Positions 34,835-44,466 are shown, counted from the stretch's first letter. The stretch: 64,000 nt of DNA from an uncultured Chitinophaga sp. (GCF_937898475.1 NZ_CALEJS010000041.1:248001-312000), one strand, 5' to 3'. Notes: generated by a model from the sequence alone, not told the origin. Translations and numbers: made by a program.

Positions 34835-35485
34835 GAAAGGATTCACCAGGGGGCGCTGACGGGCAGCACGTCTTCCCTGCAGCCATTTATTTACCTTAAA
34901 GCAAAGGTAAGAAGTGCCTGCTCCTACTACCGCCCCCGCAAATACATCGCTGGGATAGTGGCGGCCCAGGTACATCCTGGAATAGCCCACCGCCCCTGCA
35001 TAGGCTAAGGAGGGCGCTATTACATACCATTTCGGGTACTGAAGGCATAACATAGTGGCTGTTGAAAAGGCCATGGAAGTATGGCCGGAGGGAAAGGAAT
35101 AGGTATCGTCATACACATTGGTATGAATGTCAGGATATTTAAGATAGGGCCGCTGACGGCGGATGGTGGATTTTCCTGCAAAAGTAATGGCCTGTGTTAG
35201 TCCCTGTCCTGCGAGGCTTAACCAGCCGTTCCGGATGGTTTCCTTGTCGTGGGTGCTGTAGCCTACCGCCAGCTGTGCAAGGGGTACGCCCACCGCCACG
35301 TAATACACGCTTTTACTAAGGCCATTCATGGCCTTGTAAGTCACCTCCGTTTTATCGGAATTGTAATTAACAGATCGTAGCCATTTAATATCAAGGCTTT
35401 GTGCCTGGGCACCATTATTTCCACATAAGAACAGCTGTAGTACTATAGTAACAGCACAGAGTTTAGCAACCAGTTGATCTTTCAT
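34811..35485 (-). CDS. PAP2 family membrane phosphatase
   Basis: A 224-residue PAP2-superfamily phosphatase. The start at 35485 gives a signal-like segment (MKDQLVAKLCAVTIVLQLF). The three motifs are KSTIRRQRPY (KxxxxxxRP), SFPSGHTSMAF (PSGH) and SRMYLGRHYPSDVFAG (SRxxxxxHxxxD). It probably dephosphorylates lipid phosphates (undecaprenyl pyrophosphate, phosphatidic acid or LPS phosphates) on the periplasmic side. It is convergent with the permuted SGNH hydrolase and shares its last 24 bp with it. Confidence 0.9.
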   Translation of the reverse strand: MKDQLVAKLCAVTIVLQLFLCGNNGAQAQSLDIKWLRSVNYNSDKTEVTYKAMNGLSKSVYYVAVGVPLAQLAVGYSTHDKETIRNGWLSLAGQGLTQAITFAGKSTIRRQRPYLKYPDIHTNVYDDTYSFPSGHTSMAFSTATMLCLQYPKWYVIAPSLAYAGAVGYSRMYLGRHYPSDVFAGAVVGAGTSYLCFKVNKWLQGRRAARQRPLVNPFSPLEQPF

Positions 35486-35567
35486 TGTACAATTTAAAAC
35501 AAGCAAATATTCCGGCAGGGATTGAAGCATTTTTGCAGGCTTCTGACACTGATAACGCCTGTGGGCT

Positions 35568-35575
35568 TATCTTTG
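35568..35575 (+). promoter_or_regulatory. -7 promoter box TATCTTTG for the DUF1801 gene
   Basis: TATCTTTG is a perfect TAnnTTTG match, 28 bp before the ATG of the DUF1801 gene. No clear -33 element is seen at the expected distance. Confidence 0.55.
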
Positions 35576-35603
35576 TTATACGTGAAATGTTAAAATCTTC
35601 CTA

Positions 35604-36026
35604 ATGGCAAGTCCCAAAACACGCCCTACCGAAAACAGCGTACAGGCTTTTCTTGACACGGTGCCGGATGAAAAGAAACGCCGCGACTGCTATACCGCGC
35701 TGCAGCTGATGCAGGAAGCCACCGGTTACCCCCCGAAGATGTGGGGCCCCGCCATTGTGGGCTTTGGCAGCTACCACTATAAATACGAAAGCGGGCACGA
35801 AGGAGATGCGCCGCTGGCAGGCTTCTCTCCCCGCAAGGAGGCGATCACTTTCTACCTGATGCTGGGCTGCGATAACCATGAAAGTTTGCTGCAAAAACTG
35901 GGAAAGCACAAAACAGGCAAAGGATGTCTGTATATCAAAAAATTGGAGGATGTTGACACCGGTGTGCTGAAGGAACTGGTAGCTGCGTCATCCCGCTCCC
36001 TGAAAGCAAAGTATTCCGCAGGATAA
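35604..36026 (+). CDS. DUF1801 domain protein
   Basis: A 140-residue protein of the DUF1801 (YdhG-like) fold. The recognisable parts are VQAFLDTVPDEKKRRDCYTAL, MWGPAIVGFGSYHYKYESG, and ITFYLMLGCDNHESLLQKLG followed by GKGCLYIKKLEDVD. The fold is structurally related to iron-chaperone-like or DNA-binding small proteins, but the biochemical role is unknown. It is cytoplasmic and probably monocistronic. Confidence 0.85.
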   Translation: MASPKTRPTENSVQAFLDTVPDEKKRRDCYTALQLMQEATGYPPKMWGPAIVGFGSYHYKYESGHEGDAPLAGFSPRKEAITFYLMLGCDNHESLLQKLGKHKTGKGCLYIKKLEDVDTGVLKELVAASSRSLKAKYSAG

Positions 36027-36154
36027 AAGGTCGTAAACATCCGTGAATACCTGTTTTCAGAAAATTTGTTAGCACATTCATCCATTTACGAATACTAAAA
36101 ATTCGGTAATTTAGCCCACCAGCCTTTTTCTTCAAAACAACTAAATCCAACCCA

Positions 36155-36559
36155 ATGAAATCAAAAGTACTTTGGATCATCGACGACGACCCAGATGACC
36201 GCGAATTTTTCTGCGATGCACTGAAAGACGTTGATGGGTCTGCTGTGTGCTACACTTTCAAAAACGGAATGGAAGCCCTTGACATGCTTGGTACTGACCG
36301 GGCTCCTATACCAGACTACATTTTCCTTGACCTGAATTTGCCGATGCTTAGCGGTAAACAGTGCCTGGTAGAATTAAAGAAGCTGAAGAAGCTGCACCAG
36401 ACCCGTATTATTATTTACACGACTTCCACGCTGTCTGACGATTTTTCGGAAACCATCCAGATGGGCGCCATGCATTTCCTTACAAAGCCCACCACTTATG
36501 CAGAATTATGTGAAGCCTTATCCAACGTGCTTTCCGAAAAATGGACCCTCGTAAAATAA
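36155..36559 (+). CDS. Single-domain response regulator (CheY-like)
   Basis: A 134-residue receiver domain with no output domain. The acidic pocket is WIIDDDPDDR, the phospho-acceptor Asp is in YIFLDLNLPMLSG, the Thr/Ser switch is in IIYTTST, and the conserved Lys is in FLTKPTT. Such stand-alone regulators act as phosphorelay shuttles or on protein partners. No histidine kinase is adjacent in this window. Confidence 0.92.
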   Translation: MKSKVLWIIDDDPDDREFFCDALKDVDGSAVCYTFKNGMEALDMLGTDRAPIPDYIFLDLNLPMLSGKQCLVELKKLKKLHQTRIIIYTTSTLSDDFSETIQMGAMHFLTKPTTYAELCEALSNVLSEKWTLVK

Positions 36560-36650
36560 CAAGTGCCGGCTATAGGAAACCATTACCTCATCTTTATTGA
36601 TCACTGCCCGCAGCTAATCCCTGTTTAAATCTAAATTTGCCGCATAAACG

Positions 36651-37439
36651 TTATTGCACCATTGCACTAACCTCCTGCAGATATGCCATGCTCCGCAGTT
36701 CGGATGCTGTATGGAACGTAATGTCTGCCGGGAAAAGTTGTGCACGTAATGCCTTATAGATGCGGACACAATGCAGTAATGCCTCTGAAATGGCAGCAGG
36801 ATCATAGTCGGCTACCGTGGCAATCAGGTCGTCCATATCTGCAGCAGGCAATTCTTTTTCCACCTTACGCAGGGCTTTGGGACGAATACCGTTTTTTACC
36901 TGCATCAGCGGCGCCAGCACCCTGGCGCGCAGGAAGCCTACACCATCCAGCGCTTCAAAGTACTCACCTCTGCCCATTTTGGTGGCAATGTAATGCACCC
37001 ATGTCCAGATGCGGTCTTCCAGCCACTGGTAATCCGGGTAAGGCCACACGGCTGTGGTAGCCGAGATAACACCAGCCAGCGCAGCGTCCTTGTCCAGCAA
37101 TATTTCCGGGTCTTCAACACGGTCATGGAATTCGGGCAGGGTAACAAACTTGATATCTACATGCAAGAGGGGATCATCGTAGAGGCAGATCAACAAACGC
37201 GGCTCGCCAACATGCTCGCCTGTGAAAGCGTTCAGCAACTGGCCCAGCTTTGCAGCGTAAGCAAGCATGGCAGACTTGTTGCCCGCTACCTTTTCCCTGG
37301 TAACAAGTACAAGGTCCAGGTCTGAATAGGGATCCATTTCTTTATGGATCCATGAACCGCCTGCGGCCAGGCCAATTACACCGGGATCGTTCCTTAACAG
37401 CGCTGCCGCACTTTTTGCAAATTGCTGTTGTATCATCAT
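36651..37439 (-). CDS. Nucleotidyltransferase-domain protein
   Basis: A 262-residue protein. The N-terminus has the pol-beta nucleotidyltransferase signature GLAAGGSWIHKEMDPYSDLDLVLV (the GGS and DxD motifs) with a third acidic residue in HVDIKFV. The helical C-terminus resembles the aminoglycoside nucleotidyltransferase/kanamycin-type accessory domain. The substrate could be a small molecule or tRNA; antibiotic resistance is possible but unproven. The start could be 37439 or the next Met codon. Confidence 0.8.
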   Translation of the reverse strand: MMIQQQFAKSAAALLRNDPGVIGLAAGGSWIHKEMDPYSDLDLVLVTREKVAGNKSAMLAYAAKLGQLLNAFTGEHVGEPRLLICLYDDPLLHVDIKFVTLPEFHDRVEDPEILLDKDAALAGVISATTAVWPYPDYQWLEDRIWTWVHYIATKMGRGEYFEALDGVGFLRARVLAPLMQVKNGIRPKALRKVEKELPAADMDDLIATVADYDPAAISEALLHCVRIYKALRAQLFPADITFHTASELRSMAYLQEVSAMVQ

Positions 37440-37500
37440 ACCTGCTGAAGAATTTTTTATAATTTCCTACCAGTTTAGTAGACTTTTTAAAAACTAACGT

Positions 37501-37508
37501 TATCTTTG
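37501..37508 (+). promoter_or_regulatory. -7 promoter box TATCTTTG, candidate susC promoter
   Basis: A perfect match to TAnnTTTG, 385 bp before the susC start. It could drive a long-leader susC transcript or a short leader RNA. Confidence 0.45.
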
Positions 37509-37776
37509 TAACCGGATTTGGCGCCCACCAAGCCAGATGCTCAACAATTACTATTGTTATGCGGGCAGTATCAACCATCAAATCTTCCTTATCATCATTA
37601 TCCAGACCGGCCTCCCAACCGGGCCGCTACTACATCTTCCCTTTAAAGGAATATTGTTGTTGTTAGTGCTGGTTCCTTCATTCCTGTTCAGTTTTTCTCG
37701 TGAACAACCAGTGCTGTTCCAGATACAGGATATTTTTAATTTAAAACCAACTTATATACACAAAATAGGATCGCCG

Positions 37777-37803
37777 AAAAAAACCCGGTAATAAATTACC
37801 GGG
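37777..37803 (-). terminator. Orphan minus-strand intrinsic terminator upstream of susC
   Basis: CCCGGTAA and TTACCGGG form a perfect 8-bp stem (37784-37791 with 37796-37803) with a TAAA loop, and seven A's precede it on the plus strand (37777-37783). On the minus strand this is a stem followed by seven T's. No minus-strand protein gene ends here; it faces out of the susC 5' region. Confidence 0.65.
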
Positions 37804-37885
37804 AGGGGGATGAGATCAGTCCAGTAACGCCAATCACTTACTGATCATCATCGCTGATTTACATTAACGATAAAACATCATTAAC

Positions 37886-40800
37886 ATGAATCTGTTCCAA
37901 AGGTATAAAAAATATACCTGCCGCTATCGTATTTCCTGCTCTCTCCTGTTTTTCCTGCTGCTGACCGGCTTTGCAGGCCGGGCGCAAAACAACAATGTGC
38001 TGCTGGCAGGTAAAGTTTTCGACGAAAGAACCAAGGATCCCCTGCCTGCCGCCGTAGTGCGCATCAAAGGCACTACACACAGCGTGGTAACAGATAACAA
38101 CGGCGCATTTAAATTCGTAACGGGACAGCGCATACCCGTTACCTATATCATCAGCTATGTAGGTTATAAAACGCAGGAGATCAACGTTAACAGCTATGGC
38201 AACCTGGATATCGCGCTGCAGGAAGCCAATACACAGCTGAACGACGTGGTGGTGGTAGGCTATGGCACCCAGAAAAAAAGCGACCTTACGGGATCGGTGG
38301 CTTCCCTGCCCAAAGCTGTACTGGCCCTGCCCACCGTATCTTTTGACAACCTGCTGCAGGGCGCCGTATCAGGCATTGCCGTTACACAAAGCTCCGGGCA
38401 GCCGGGCAGTACCGCTACCATCCGCGTTCGTGGCGGCAACTCCATTTCTTTTGGCAACGAACCCCTGTATGTAATAGACGGTTTCATTGTATATAACAAT
38501 AATGATTACACGAATACCGGCGCATCCAGCGGCGCCAGTATAAATGCGCTCTCCACCATCAACCCCAGCGATATTGAGTCTGTGGAGATCCTCAAAGACG
38601 CCTCTGCCACCGCCATCTACGGGTCCCGTGGCGCCAACGGCGTAGTGCTGATCACCACCCGCAGGGGAAAAAGAGGCAGCAGCGATGTGCACTACAGCGT
38701 CTATGCAGGGCGGCAGCGCGTAGCCAAAAAGCTCTCCCTGCTCAACGCCTCGCAATGGGCCTCCCTGGTGAATGATATCAATGTAAGCGATGGAAAGCCG
38801 GAAACATTTACAGACCAGCAGATAGCCGCCCTGGGCGAAGGATCCGACTGGCAGCGCTCCGGCCTGCGGGACGCCACTATCCAAAATCACGAGCTGTCTG
38901 TTTCCGGCGGCGATGACAAGAACCGCTACCTGATCTCCGGCAGCTATTTCAACCAGCAGGGCACATTGCTCAACACCGGTTTTAAACGCTACTCCGGCCG
39001 TATCAACTACGAAAGGATTGTGAATGAAAGGTTCAAGGTGAACACGAATGTATTTGGCAGCCAGGCTTCGTCTGATAAATTATTTGGCCCGGCTTACAAC
39101 AGCATCAATTTCTCCGGCGCCTTTCCCAGCCTGATATTATCCTCCCCGGTGGCGAAGATCCGGAATGACGATGGCAGCTATAACATCAACAGTCCGTATA
39201 CCACTACGCCCACCAATCCGTTGCAGGATATTACCGCCACTACAAATCATAGTAACATTACACGCGTACTGGGCAATATTTCCGCTGAGTACCGCCTGCT
39301 GGATGAGCTGGTGTTAAAAGTAACCGCTGGTGCAGACCTGCTGAACACCAAACAGAACTATTATGCGCCCTCCAATACCGCCGCACCGGGCGCCGGCTCC
39401 AACGGCTATTCTGCCGGCGGGTATGCTTCCGTAGGCAGCGGTACTGCGGTAACATGGCTGAATGAGAACACACTGACCTGGAATCATTCTTTTGCAGGTA
39501 AACACTTTCTGAACGTGCTGGCGGGCTATACCACCCAGTTTGCAAAAGACGAATCTGCAGTAGCCAGCGCGCAAAAGTTCCCAAACGATCTTACTGAATA
39601 TAACAACCTGAGTTATGCCGCCACGGCCCTGCTATCGCAGTCAAACGCTCACCAGTCTGCCCTGAACTCTTACCTGGCCAGGGTGAACTACTCTTATAAA
39701 CACAAGTACAACGTCACCATTTCTGAGCGGGCAGACGGATCTTCGCGGCTGGGGGCTAATCACCGCTGGGGCTTTTTCCCTGCCATTGGCCTGTCGTGGA
39801 ACGCCAGCCAGGAAGATTTTTTCCAACCCCTCAACCGCCATATCAGCCACCTGAAAATAAGGCTCAGCGCCGGCCGCACCGGCAACTCGGAGGTGCCTCC
39901 GTATAGCGCGCTGGCGGCGCTGGCGCCTACCAATTACTATTTCAACGGCGCACTGGTAACCGGTATCGCCCCGCTGCAGATTGCCAATCCCGATCTGAAA
40001 TGGGAAACCACCACGCAATATAACGCGGGTGTTGACCTGGGCCTCCTTAACGACCGGGTGAACCTGGTCTTTGATGTGTACTATAAAAAGACGAGCGACC
40101 TGCTGCTGCATGTACCCTTTCCGCTGTATACCGGTTATGCCAGCTCCCTGCAGAACGTAGGCAGCGTGGAGAACAAAGGTATTGAGCTGAGCCTGAACAG
40201 CCAACCTGTGAAAACGCAACACTTCAGCTGGCGCTCTACCCTGGTGTTTGCCGCCAACCGGAATAAAGTGCTGAGCCTGGGTGGCGCCAGCAGCTTCTTC
40301 CCCCTGGCTCCCACCGGGCAGGTATCACCGGTGATCGTACAGGTGGGTCTGCCCGTGAGCACCTTCTGGGGCTACAGCACCGATGGTTTGCTCACGGCCA
40401 CAGACGTATCCAAAGGCGCCCCGTTGCTGGCGGGCGTATCGCAGCAGGAAGGCGACCGCAAATATGTGGACTGGAACGGCGATGGTGTGGTAACCACAAC
40501 AGATAAACACAACCTGGGCAGCGCACAGCCCAAATTCACTTTCGGCTTCTCCAATACACTTAACTACCGGCAGTTTGACCTGTCCTTCTTTTTCCAGGGC
40601 TCTTATGGCAACAAGATCTTCAACCTGCTGCAGCAGAAGCTGGAGATTCCTACCCTTTCACTGAATGCATCGGCTACACTGCTGGACAGATGGCGCCCGG
40701 ATAATCCAAACGGAACTTTCCCGAAAGCCACCAACGCACCGGTAGCCCAGGTAACAGATCAGTACATTGAGGATGGCTCCTATGCCAAACTGAAGAATAT

Positions 40801-41020
40801 CACCCTTGGCTATACGCTGCCGCAGGGCATTGTCTCACGCATCCATGCCAAACAGCTGCGCATATACGTAGCTGCACAGAACCTTTTTAGCATTACCAGC
40901 TACAACGGGTATGATCCTGAGGTGAACTTCTATGACAGCGACAATACCAAACAGGGGATTGATTACGGCATTTATCCTCCTGCCAGCACTTTTCTCGCCG
41001 GGCTGAACGTAACCTTCTGA
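37886..41020 (+). CDS. SusC/RagA family TonB-dependent outer-membrane receptor
   Basis: A 1044-residue SusC-type receptor. The signal peptide ends near FAGRAQ (residue 33). A carboxypeptidase-regulatory-like domain follows (LLAGKVFDERTKDPLPAAVV), then the TonB box region LNDVVVVGYGTQKKSDLTGS, the plug with PLYVIDGFIV and SATAIYGSRGANGVVLITT, and a long 22-strand barrel ending in VTF. It imports an oligosaccharide or other large ligand with the SusD lipoprotein encoded 18 nt downstream. No sigma/anti-sigma or hybrid two-component regulator is adjacent, so control is not evident. Confidence 0.95.
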   Translation: MNLFQRYKKYTCRYRISCSLLFFLLLTGFAGRAQNNNVLLAGKVFDERTKDPLPAAVVRIKGTTHSVVTDNNGAFKFVTGQRIPVTYIISYVGYKTQEINVNSYGNLDIALQEANTQLNDVVVVGYGTQKKSDLTGSVASLPKAVLALPTVSFDNLLQGAVSGIAVTQSSGQPGSTATIRVRGGNSISFGNEPLYVIDGFIVYNNNDYTNTGASSGASINALSTINPSDIESVEILKDASATAIYGSRGANGVVLITTRRGKRGSSDVHYSVYAGRQRVAKKLSLLNASQWASLVNDINVSDGKPETFTDQQIAALGEGSDWQRSGLRDATIQNHELSVSGGDDKNRYLISGSYFNQQGTLLNTGFKRYSGRINYERIVNERFKVNTNVFGSQASSDKLFGPAYNSINFSGAFPSLILSSPVAKIRNDDGSYNINSPYTTTPTNPLQDITATTNHSNITRVLGNISAEYRLLDELVLKVTAGADLLNTKQNYYAPSNTAAPGAGSNGYSAGGYASVGSGTAVTWLNENTLTWNHSFAGKHFLNVLAGYTTQFAKDESAVASAQKFPNDLTEYNNLSYAATALLSQSNAHQSALNSYLARVNYSYKHKYNVTISERADGSSRLGANHRWGFFPAIGLSWNASQEDFFQPLNRHISHLKIRLSAGRTGNSEVPPYSALAALAPTNYYFNGALVTGIAPLQIANPDLKWETTTQYNAGVDLGLLNDRVNLVFDVYYKKTSDLLLHVPFPLYTGYASSLQNVGSVENKGIELSLNSQPVKTQHFSWRSTLVFAANRNKVLSLGGASSFFPLAPTGQVSPVIVQVGLPVSTFWGYSTDGLLTATDVSKGAPLLAGVSQQEGDRKYVDWNGDGVVTTTDKHNLGSAQPKFTFGFSNTLNYRQFDLSFFFQGSYGNKIFNLLQQKLEIPTLSLNASATLLDRWRPDNPNGTFPKATNAPVAQVTDQYIEDGSYAKLKNITLGYTLPQGIVSRIHAKQLRIYVAAQNLFSITSYNGYDPEVNFYDSDNTKQGIDYGIYPPASTFLAGLNVTF

Positions 41021-41038
41021 TTTAATAAAAAAAGAACA

Positions 41039-42496
41039 ATGCAAAGAGTATATATACTGTTATTGCTTGCAGGCAGCTTATCCATGTCCTGCAATAAACT
41101 GACGGAAGATCCTGGTTCCATCATCACCGCTTCGCAATTCTATAAAACCGAATCAGACGCCAGGGCTGCCGTTGCGGCGGTGTACAGCACCCTGAACAGC
41201 GATCCTGCCGGTGATTTCCCGATCTACGGCAGAAACCTTAACCTGCTGACAGGTAACGGCAGCGATGACCAGGTGTTCAGTCCGTCCAATACCAACCCCG
41301 ATGTACGCGCACTTGGTACCGCCACGTATGTGGCCACCAACGACCGCATAATGAAAAGCTGGCAGCAGCACTACTACGGTATCAGCAGGGCCAACGTCGC
41401 TATTGACAATATTCCCGATGTGCCGATTGATACCGCCCTGCGCTCACAGCTGGTAAGGGAGGCGAAGTTCATACGGGCGCTGCTGTACTTCAACCTGGTG
41501 CGTTTTCATGGCGATGTGCCCCTGATACTGCACGATCCTGCTACGGTAGATGTGACCAAACTGCTGGTACCCCGCAGCTCCAAGGACAGTGTGTATCAAC
41601 AGATCATTGCAGACCTGGCAGATGCTGTGAACCTGCCCAAATTCCTTACCGGCGCCGATAAAGGAAGGGTTACCAGCGGTGCGGCACACGGGCTGCTGGC
41701 CAAAGTGTATGTTACCCGCCGTCAATGGACGGCCGCCCTTACCGAATTACAAGAGGTGATCAACGGCGGTTATGGTTATGACCTCTTCGAAAATTTCCAG
41801 GACGCTTTCCAGAAAGCAACGAAAAACGGTAAGGAGCATATCTTTTCCGTACAGTTTGAAACCAACCTGGGCGCAAAGAACAGTACACAGTTTGTCAGCT
41901 CCGGCTCCTTTAACTCTTTCAATGTGGCGGTGTTCCCCGGCGATCTTCCTTCAGACAGTCTTTACCCCCTGTTTGAAGCGCATGATGCCCGCCGTGCCGT
42001 TACCTTCTTCACCAGCCTGTATAATGCGGCCACCGGCAGAACAGTGGACTTTGGCGCACCCCGCTTTGCCAAGTTTATAGACTTCAGCCTGTCGCCCCTC
42101 ACCAACCAGGGACAAAGCGGCCTGAATTACCCGGTACTCCGCTATGCAGACATCCTGCTGCTGTATGCCGAAACCCTGAATGAAATAAACGGCGGTCCTA
42201 CCGCAGCAGCCTATACGGCTATTAACCGGGTACGCAGCCGGGCGCACCTCCCTGATCTCGCTACCGGTCTTAACCAATCGCAGTTCAGGGAAGCTGTGTT
42301 CCTGGAAAGAAGGAAAGAATTCATCCTGGAAGGCAACCGCTGGTTTGACCTGGCCCGGAGAGGTGGCAGCTACCTCTATGATGCATTGAAACAGCTGCCG
42401 GCTAAAACCGGGGCCGCGCTGAAAGATACCCTGTATCCCATCCCGCAGCGTGAAATAGACCTGAACCCATTGCTGACGCAGAACCCGGGATGGTGA
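41039..42496 (+). CDS. SusD/RagB family surface lipoprotein
   Basis: A 485-residue SusD-like lipoprotein. The lipobox is LSMSC with Cys18, followed by NKLTEDPGS. The N-terminal helical TPR-like part contains ARAAVAAVYSTLNSD and REAKFIRALLYFNLVRFHGDVPLI, and the C-terminus is the family-typical KDTLYPIPQREIDLNPLLTQNPGW. It forms the lid over the SusC barrel and helps to bind the ligand. It is in one operon with SusC and the downstream sulfatase. Confidence 0.95.
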   Translation: MQRVYILLLLAGSLSMSCNKLTEDPGSIITASQFYKTESDARAAVAAVYSTLNSDPAGDFPIYGRNLNLLTGNGSDDQVFSPSNTNPDVRALGTATYVATNDRIMKSWQQHYYGISRANVAIDNIPDVPIDTALRSQLVREAKFIRALLYFNLVRFHGDVPLILHDPATVDVTKLLVPRSSKDSVYQQIIADLADAVNLPKFLTGADKGRVTSGAAHGLLAKVYVTRRQWTAALTELQEVINGGYGYDLFENFQDAFQKATKNGKEHIFSVQFETNLGAKNSTQFVSSGSFNSFNVAVFPGDLPSDSLYPLFEAHDARRAVTFFTSLYNAATGRTVDFGAPRFAKFIDFSLSPLTNQGQSGLNYPVLRYADILLLYAETLNEINGGPTAAAYTAINRVRSRAHLPDLATGLNQSQFREAVFLERRKEFILEGNRWFDLARRGGSYLYDALKQLPAKTGAALKDTLYPIPQREIDLNPLLTQNPGW

Positions 42497-42549
42497 TAAA
42501 GTTCATGGCCTGTGAACCGGAAAAACACACATTTTAAACGCTAACAAAT

Positions 42550-44376
42550 ATGAAACAAACAGCGCTTTTATCTCTTGCCCTTGCCGCTATTGCCAGTCAG
42601 GCTACCGCGCAGAGCAGCCCTCCGCCCGGGTTCCAGGGCGTGATCGGCAAAACGTACGCCGAATCAAAGGAATACTGGACACCGTTGCCCAAAGCGCCTG
42701 ACGGCGCTCCCAATGTGCTATGGATCTTACTGGATGATGTAGGCTTCGGCGCCGCCAGCGCATTTGGCGGCCTGATCCCCACTCCCACCTTTGACAGCCT
42801 TGCCAGCAATGGTTTGCGGTATACCAATTTTCACACCACCGCCATCTGCGCCCCTACCCGGGCTTCGCTGCTCACGGGCCGCAACCAGCATACTGCGCAT
42901 ATGGGCGGCTTTGCGCACACCTTCCTTTCTGCCGGCTTCCCCGGCTGGGACGGCCGCATTCCTGCTGAAAAAGGCACCATTGCAGAAATACTGCGGGACA
43001 ATGGCTACAATACCTTTGCCGTGGGTAAATGGGGAGTGACGCCAGATGCAGACACCACTGATGCAGGGCCCTTTGACCGCTGGCCCAGCGGCAAAGGCTT
43101 TGAACATTTCTACGGCTTCCTGGGATCACAAACAGACCAATACCGCCCCGCCCTGGTAGAAGACAATGCACACATACAGCCCGATGGCAGACACCTGAAT
43201 GAACAGATCACCGACAAAGCCATTCACTACATTACGCGGCAGAAAAAAGCAGCGCCGGATAAACCTTTCTTCCTGTACTACGCCCCCGGCGCTACCCATG
43301 CGCCCCACCAGCTGCCCGCTCAATGGAGGGACATCTACAAGGGAAAGTTTGATGAAGGCTGGGACGTATACCGCGAAAAAGTGATCGCCGCCCAGAAGAA
43401 GCTGGGCGTAATTCCCGCCAATGCACAACTGCCCCCGCGTAACCCTAACATCAAAGCCTGGGCCGCGCTGCCGGCGGAAGAAAAACGCCTGTACGCCCGC
43501 TTCATGGAAGTGTATGCAGCTTATCTCACTTATACCGATCATGAGATTGGCCGCATTATCAATCACCTGAAAGAGATCAACCAGCTGGAAAATACACTGG
43601 TGTTCGTGATTGTTGGAGACAATGGCGCCAGCAAGGAAGGCACCTATGAAGGCGTGGTGAACCGTGCCCGTTTCGGCGCTGCTGTTACGGAAGAAGAAGC
43701 GTTGAAAAAAGCGCTGGCGGAGTATGACAAGATCGGCACCCCGGAAGGCCTGCAGACCAACTATCCTTTGGGATGGGCAGAAGCGGCCAATACGCCTTTC
43801 AAGTACTACAAACAGGATGCTAACGCGGAAGGGGGTACGCACAATCCGCTCATTGCTTTCTATCCTAAAGGCATCAAAGACAAAGGAGGCATCCGCAAAC
43901 AATACGGGCACGTAATAGACCTGCTGCCCACCACCCTGGATATTGTTGGCATTCAGCAGCCGGAAGCCATCCGCGGCATCCGCCAGGATAGTGTGCAGGG
44001 CATCTCCCTGGCTTATTCAATTACAGATGCTACGGCGGCTTCACGCCACCATGTACAGTATTACTACATCTTCGGTTCACGCGCTATTTACAAAGATGGC
44101 TGGAAAGCAGGCGTAGCGCATCACCCGGACTATATTGATATCAATACCCCTGCTACCGGCGCTGCACCGGTAAAGAAAGGGTTTGACAACGAAGTATGGG
44201 AACTGTATAACCTGGAGGAAGACTTTAATGAAAGGAACAACCTGGCGGCCAAATACCCCGAAAAGCTGAAAGAGCTGCAGGCCCTGTTTGAAAGCGAAGC
44301 CAAAAAGAACAATGTTTACCCGCTGATAGACTGGGAAGATGTCTTCAACAGGAGACGGCTGACGGCGGTAAAATAG
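42550..44376 (+). CDS. Arylsulfatase-like sulfatase (formylglycine-dependent), exported
   Basis: A 608-residue sulfatase with a signal peptide (residues 1-21, ends ATAQ). The sulfatase signature is ICAPTRASLLTGRNQH, where Cys100 would be converted to formylglycine. Metal ligands are in ILLDDVGFG (Asp62, Asp63) and VIVGDNGAS. The sequence around PGWDGRIPAEKGTIAEILRD resembles Pseudomonas-type arylsulfatases. It is 53 nt downstream of susD, so the locus is aimed at a sulfated ligand. No sulfatase-maturing enzyme is encoded in the window, so maturation must be supplied from elsewhere. Confidence 0.92.
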   Translation: MKQTALLSLALAAIASQATAQSSPPPGFQGVIGKTYAESKEYWTPLPKAPDGAPNVLWILLDDVGFGAASAFGGLIPTPTFDSLASNGLRYTNFHTTAICAPTRASLLTGRNQHTAHMGGFAHTFLSAGFPGWDGRIPAEKGTIAEILRDNGYNTFAVGKWGVTPDADTTDAGPFDRWPSGKGFEHFYGFLGSQTDQYRPALVEDNAHIQPDGRHLNEQITDKAIHYITRQKKAAPDKPFFLYYAPGATHAPHQLPAQWRDIYKGKFDEGWDVYREKVIAAQKKLGVIPANAQLPPRNPNIKAWAALPAEEKRLYARFMEVYAAYLTYTDHEIGRIINHLKEINQLENTLVFVIVGDNGASKEGTYEGVVNRARFGAAVTEEEALKKALAEYDKIGTPEGLQTNYPLGWAEAANTPFKYYKQDANAEGGTHNPLIAFYPKGIKDKGGIRKQYGHVIDLLPTTLDIVGIQQPEAIRGIRQDSVQGISLAYSITDATAASRHHVQYYYIFGSRAIYKDGWKAGVAHHPDYIDINTPATGAAPVKKGFDNEVWELYNLEEDFNERNNLAAKYPEKLKELQALFESEAKKNNVYPLIDWEDVFNRRRLTAVK

Positions 44377-44388
44377 AGACAGTCAGCA

Positions 44389-44466
44389 GTTTGAAGGTTT
44401 AAAAGTTTGAAGGTGCCCTAACGGTTTGGGGCGCCTTCAAACTTTCAAACCTCAAACTTTTAAACG
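44389..44466. repeat. Inverted repeat of AGTTTGAAGG words between convergent genes
   Basis: AAAGTTTGAAGGTGCC (44402-44417) pairs with GGCGCCTTCAAACTTT (44430-44445) with one G-U pair. Further GTTTGAAGG and CTCAAACTTTT words flank both arms. It lies exactly between the convergent sulfatase and DoxX genes and reaches the DoxX stop codon, so it is a likely bidirectional terminator. Confidence 0.85.

Larger units (their letters stand above)
37440..37885. other. 446-bp leader/intergenic region upstream of susC
   Basis: This gap holds a perfect TATCTTTG -7 box at 37501-37508 and a minus-strand terminator at 37777-37803. Between them lies an 84-codon plus-strand frame (37537-37791) that ends inside the terminator stem and has no recognisable family, so it is not called as a gene. 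If the box is the susC promoter, the mRNA leader is about 370 nt long. Confidence 0.5.

Noticed and set aside
37537..37791. 84-codon hydrophobic frame in the susC leader
   Set aside because: No family is recognised and it ends inside the terminator stem. It is downstream of a good -7 box but is more likely leader sequence.
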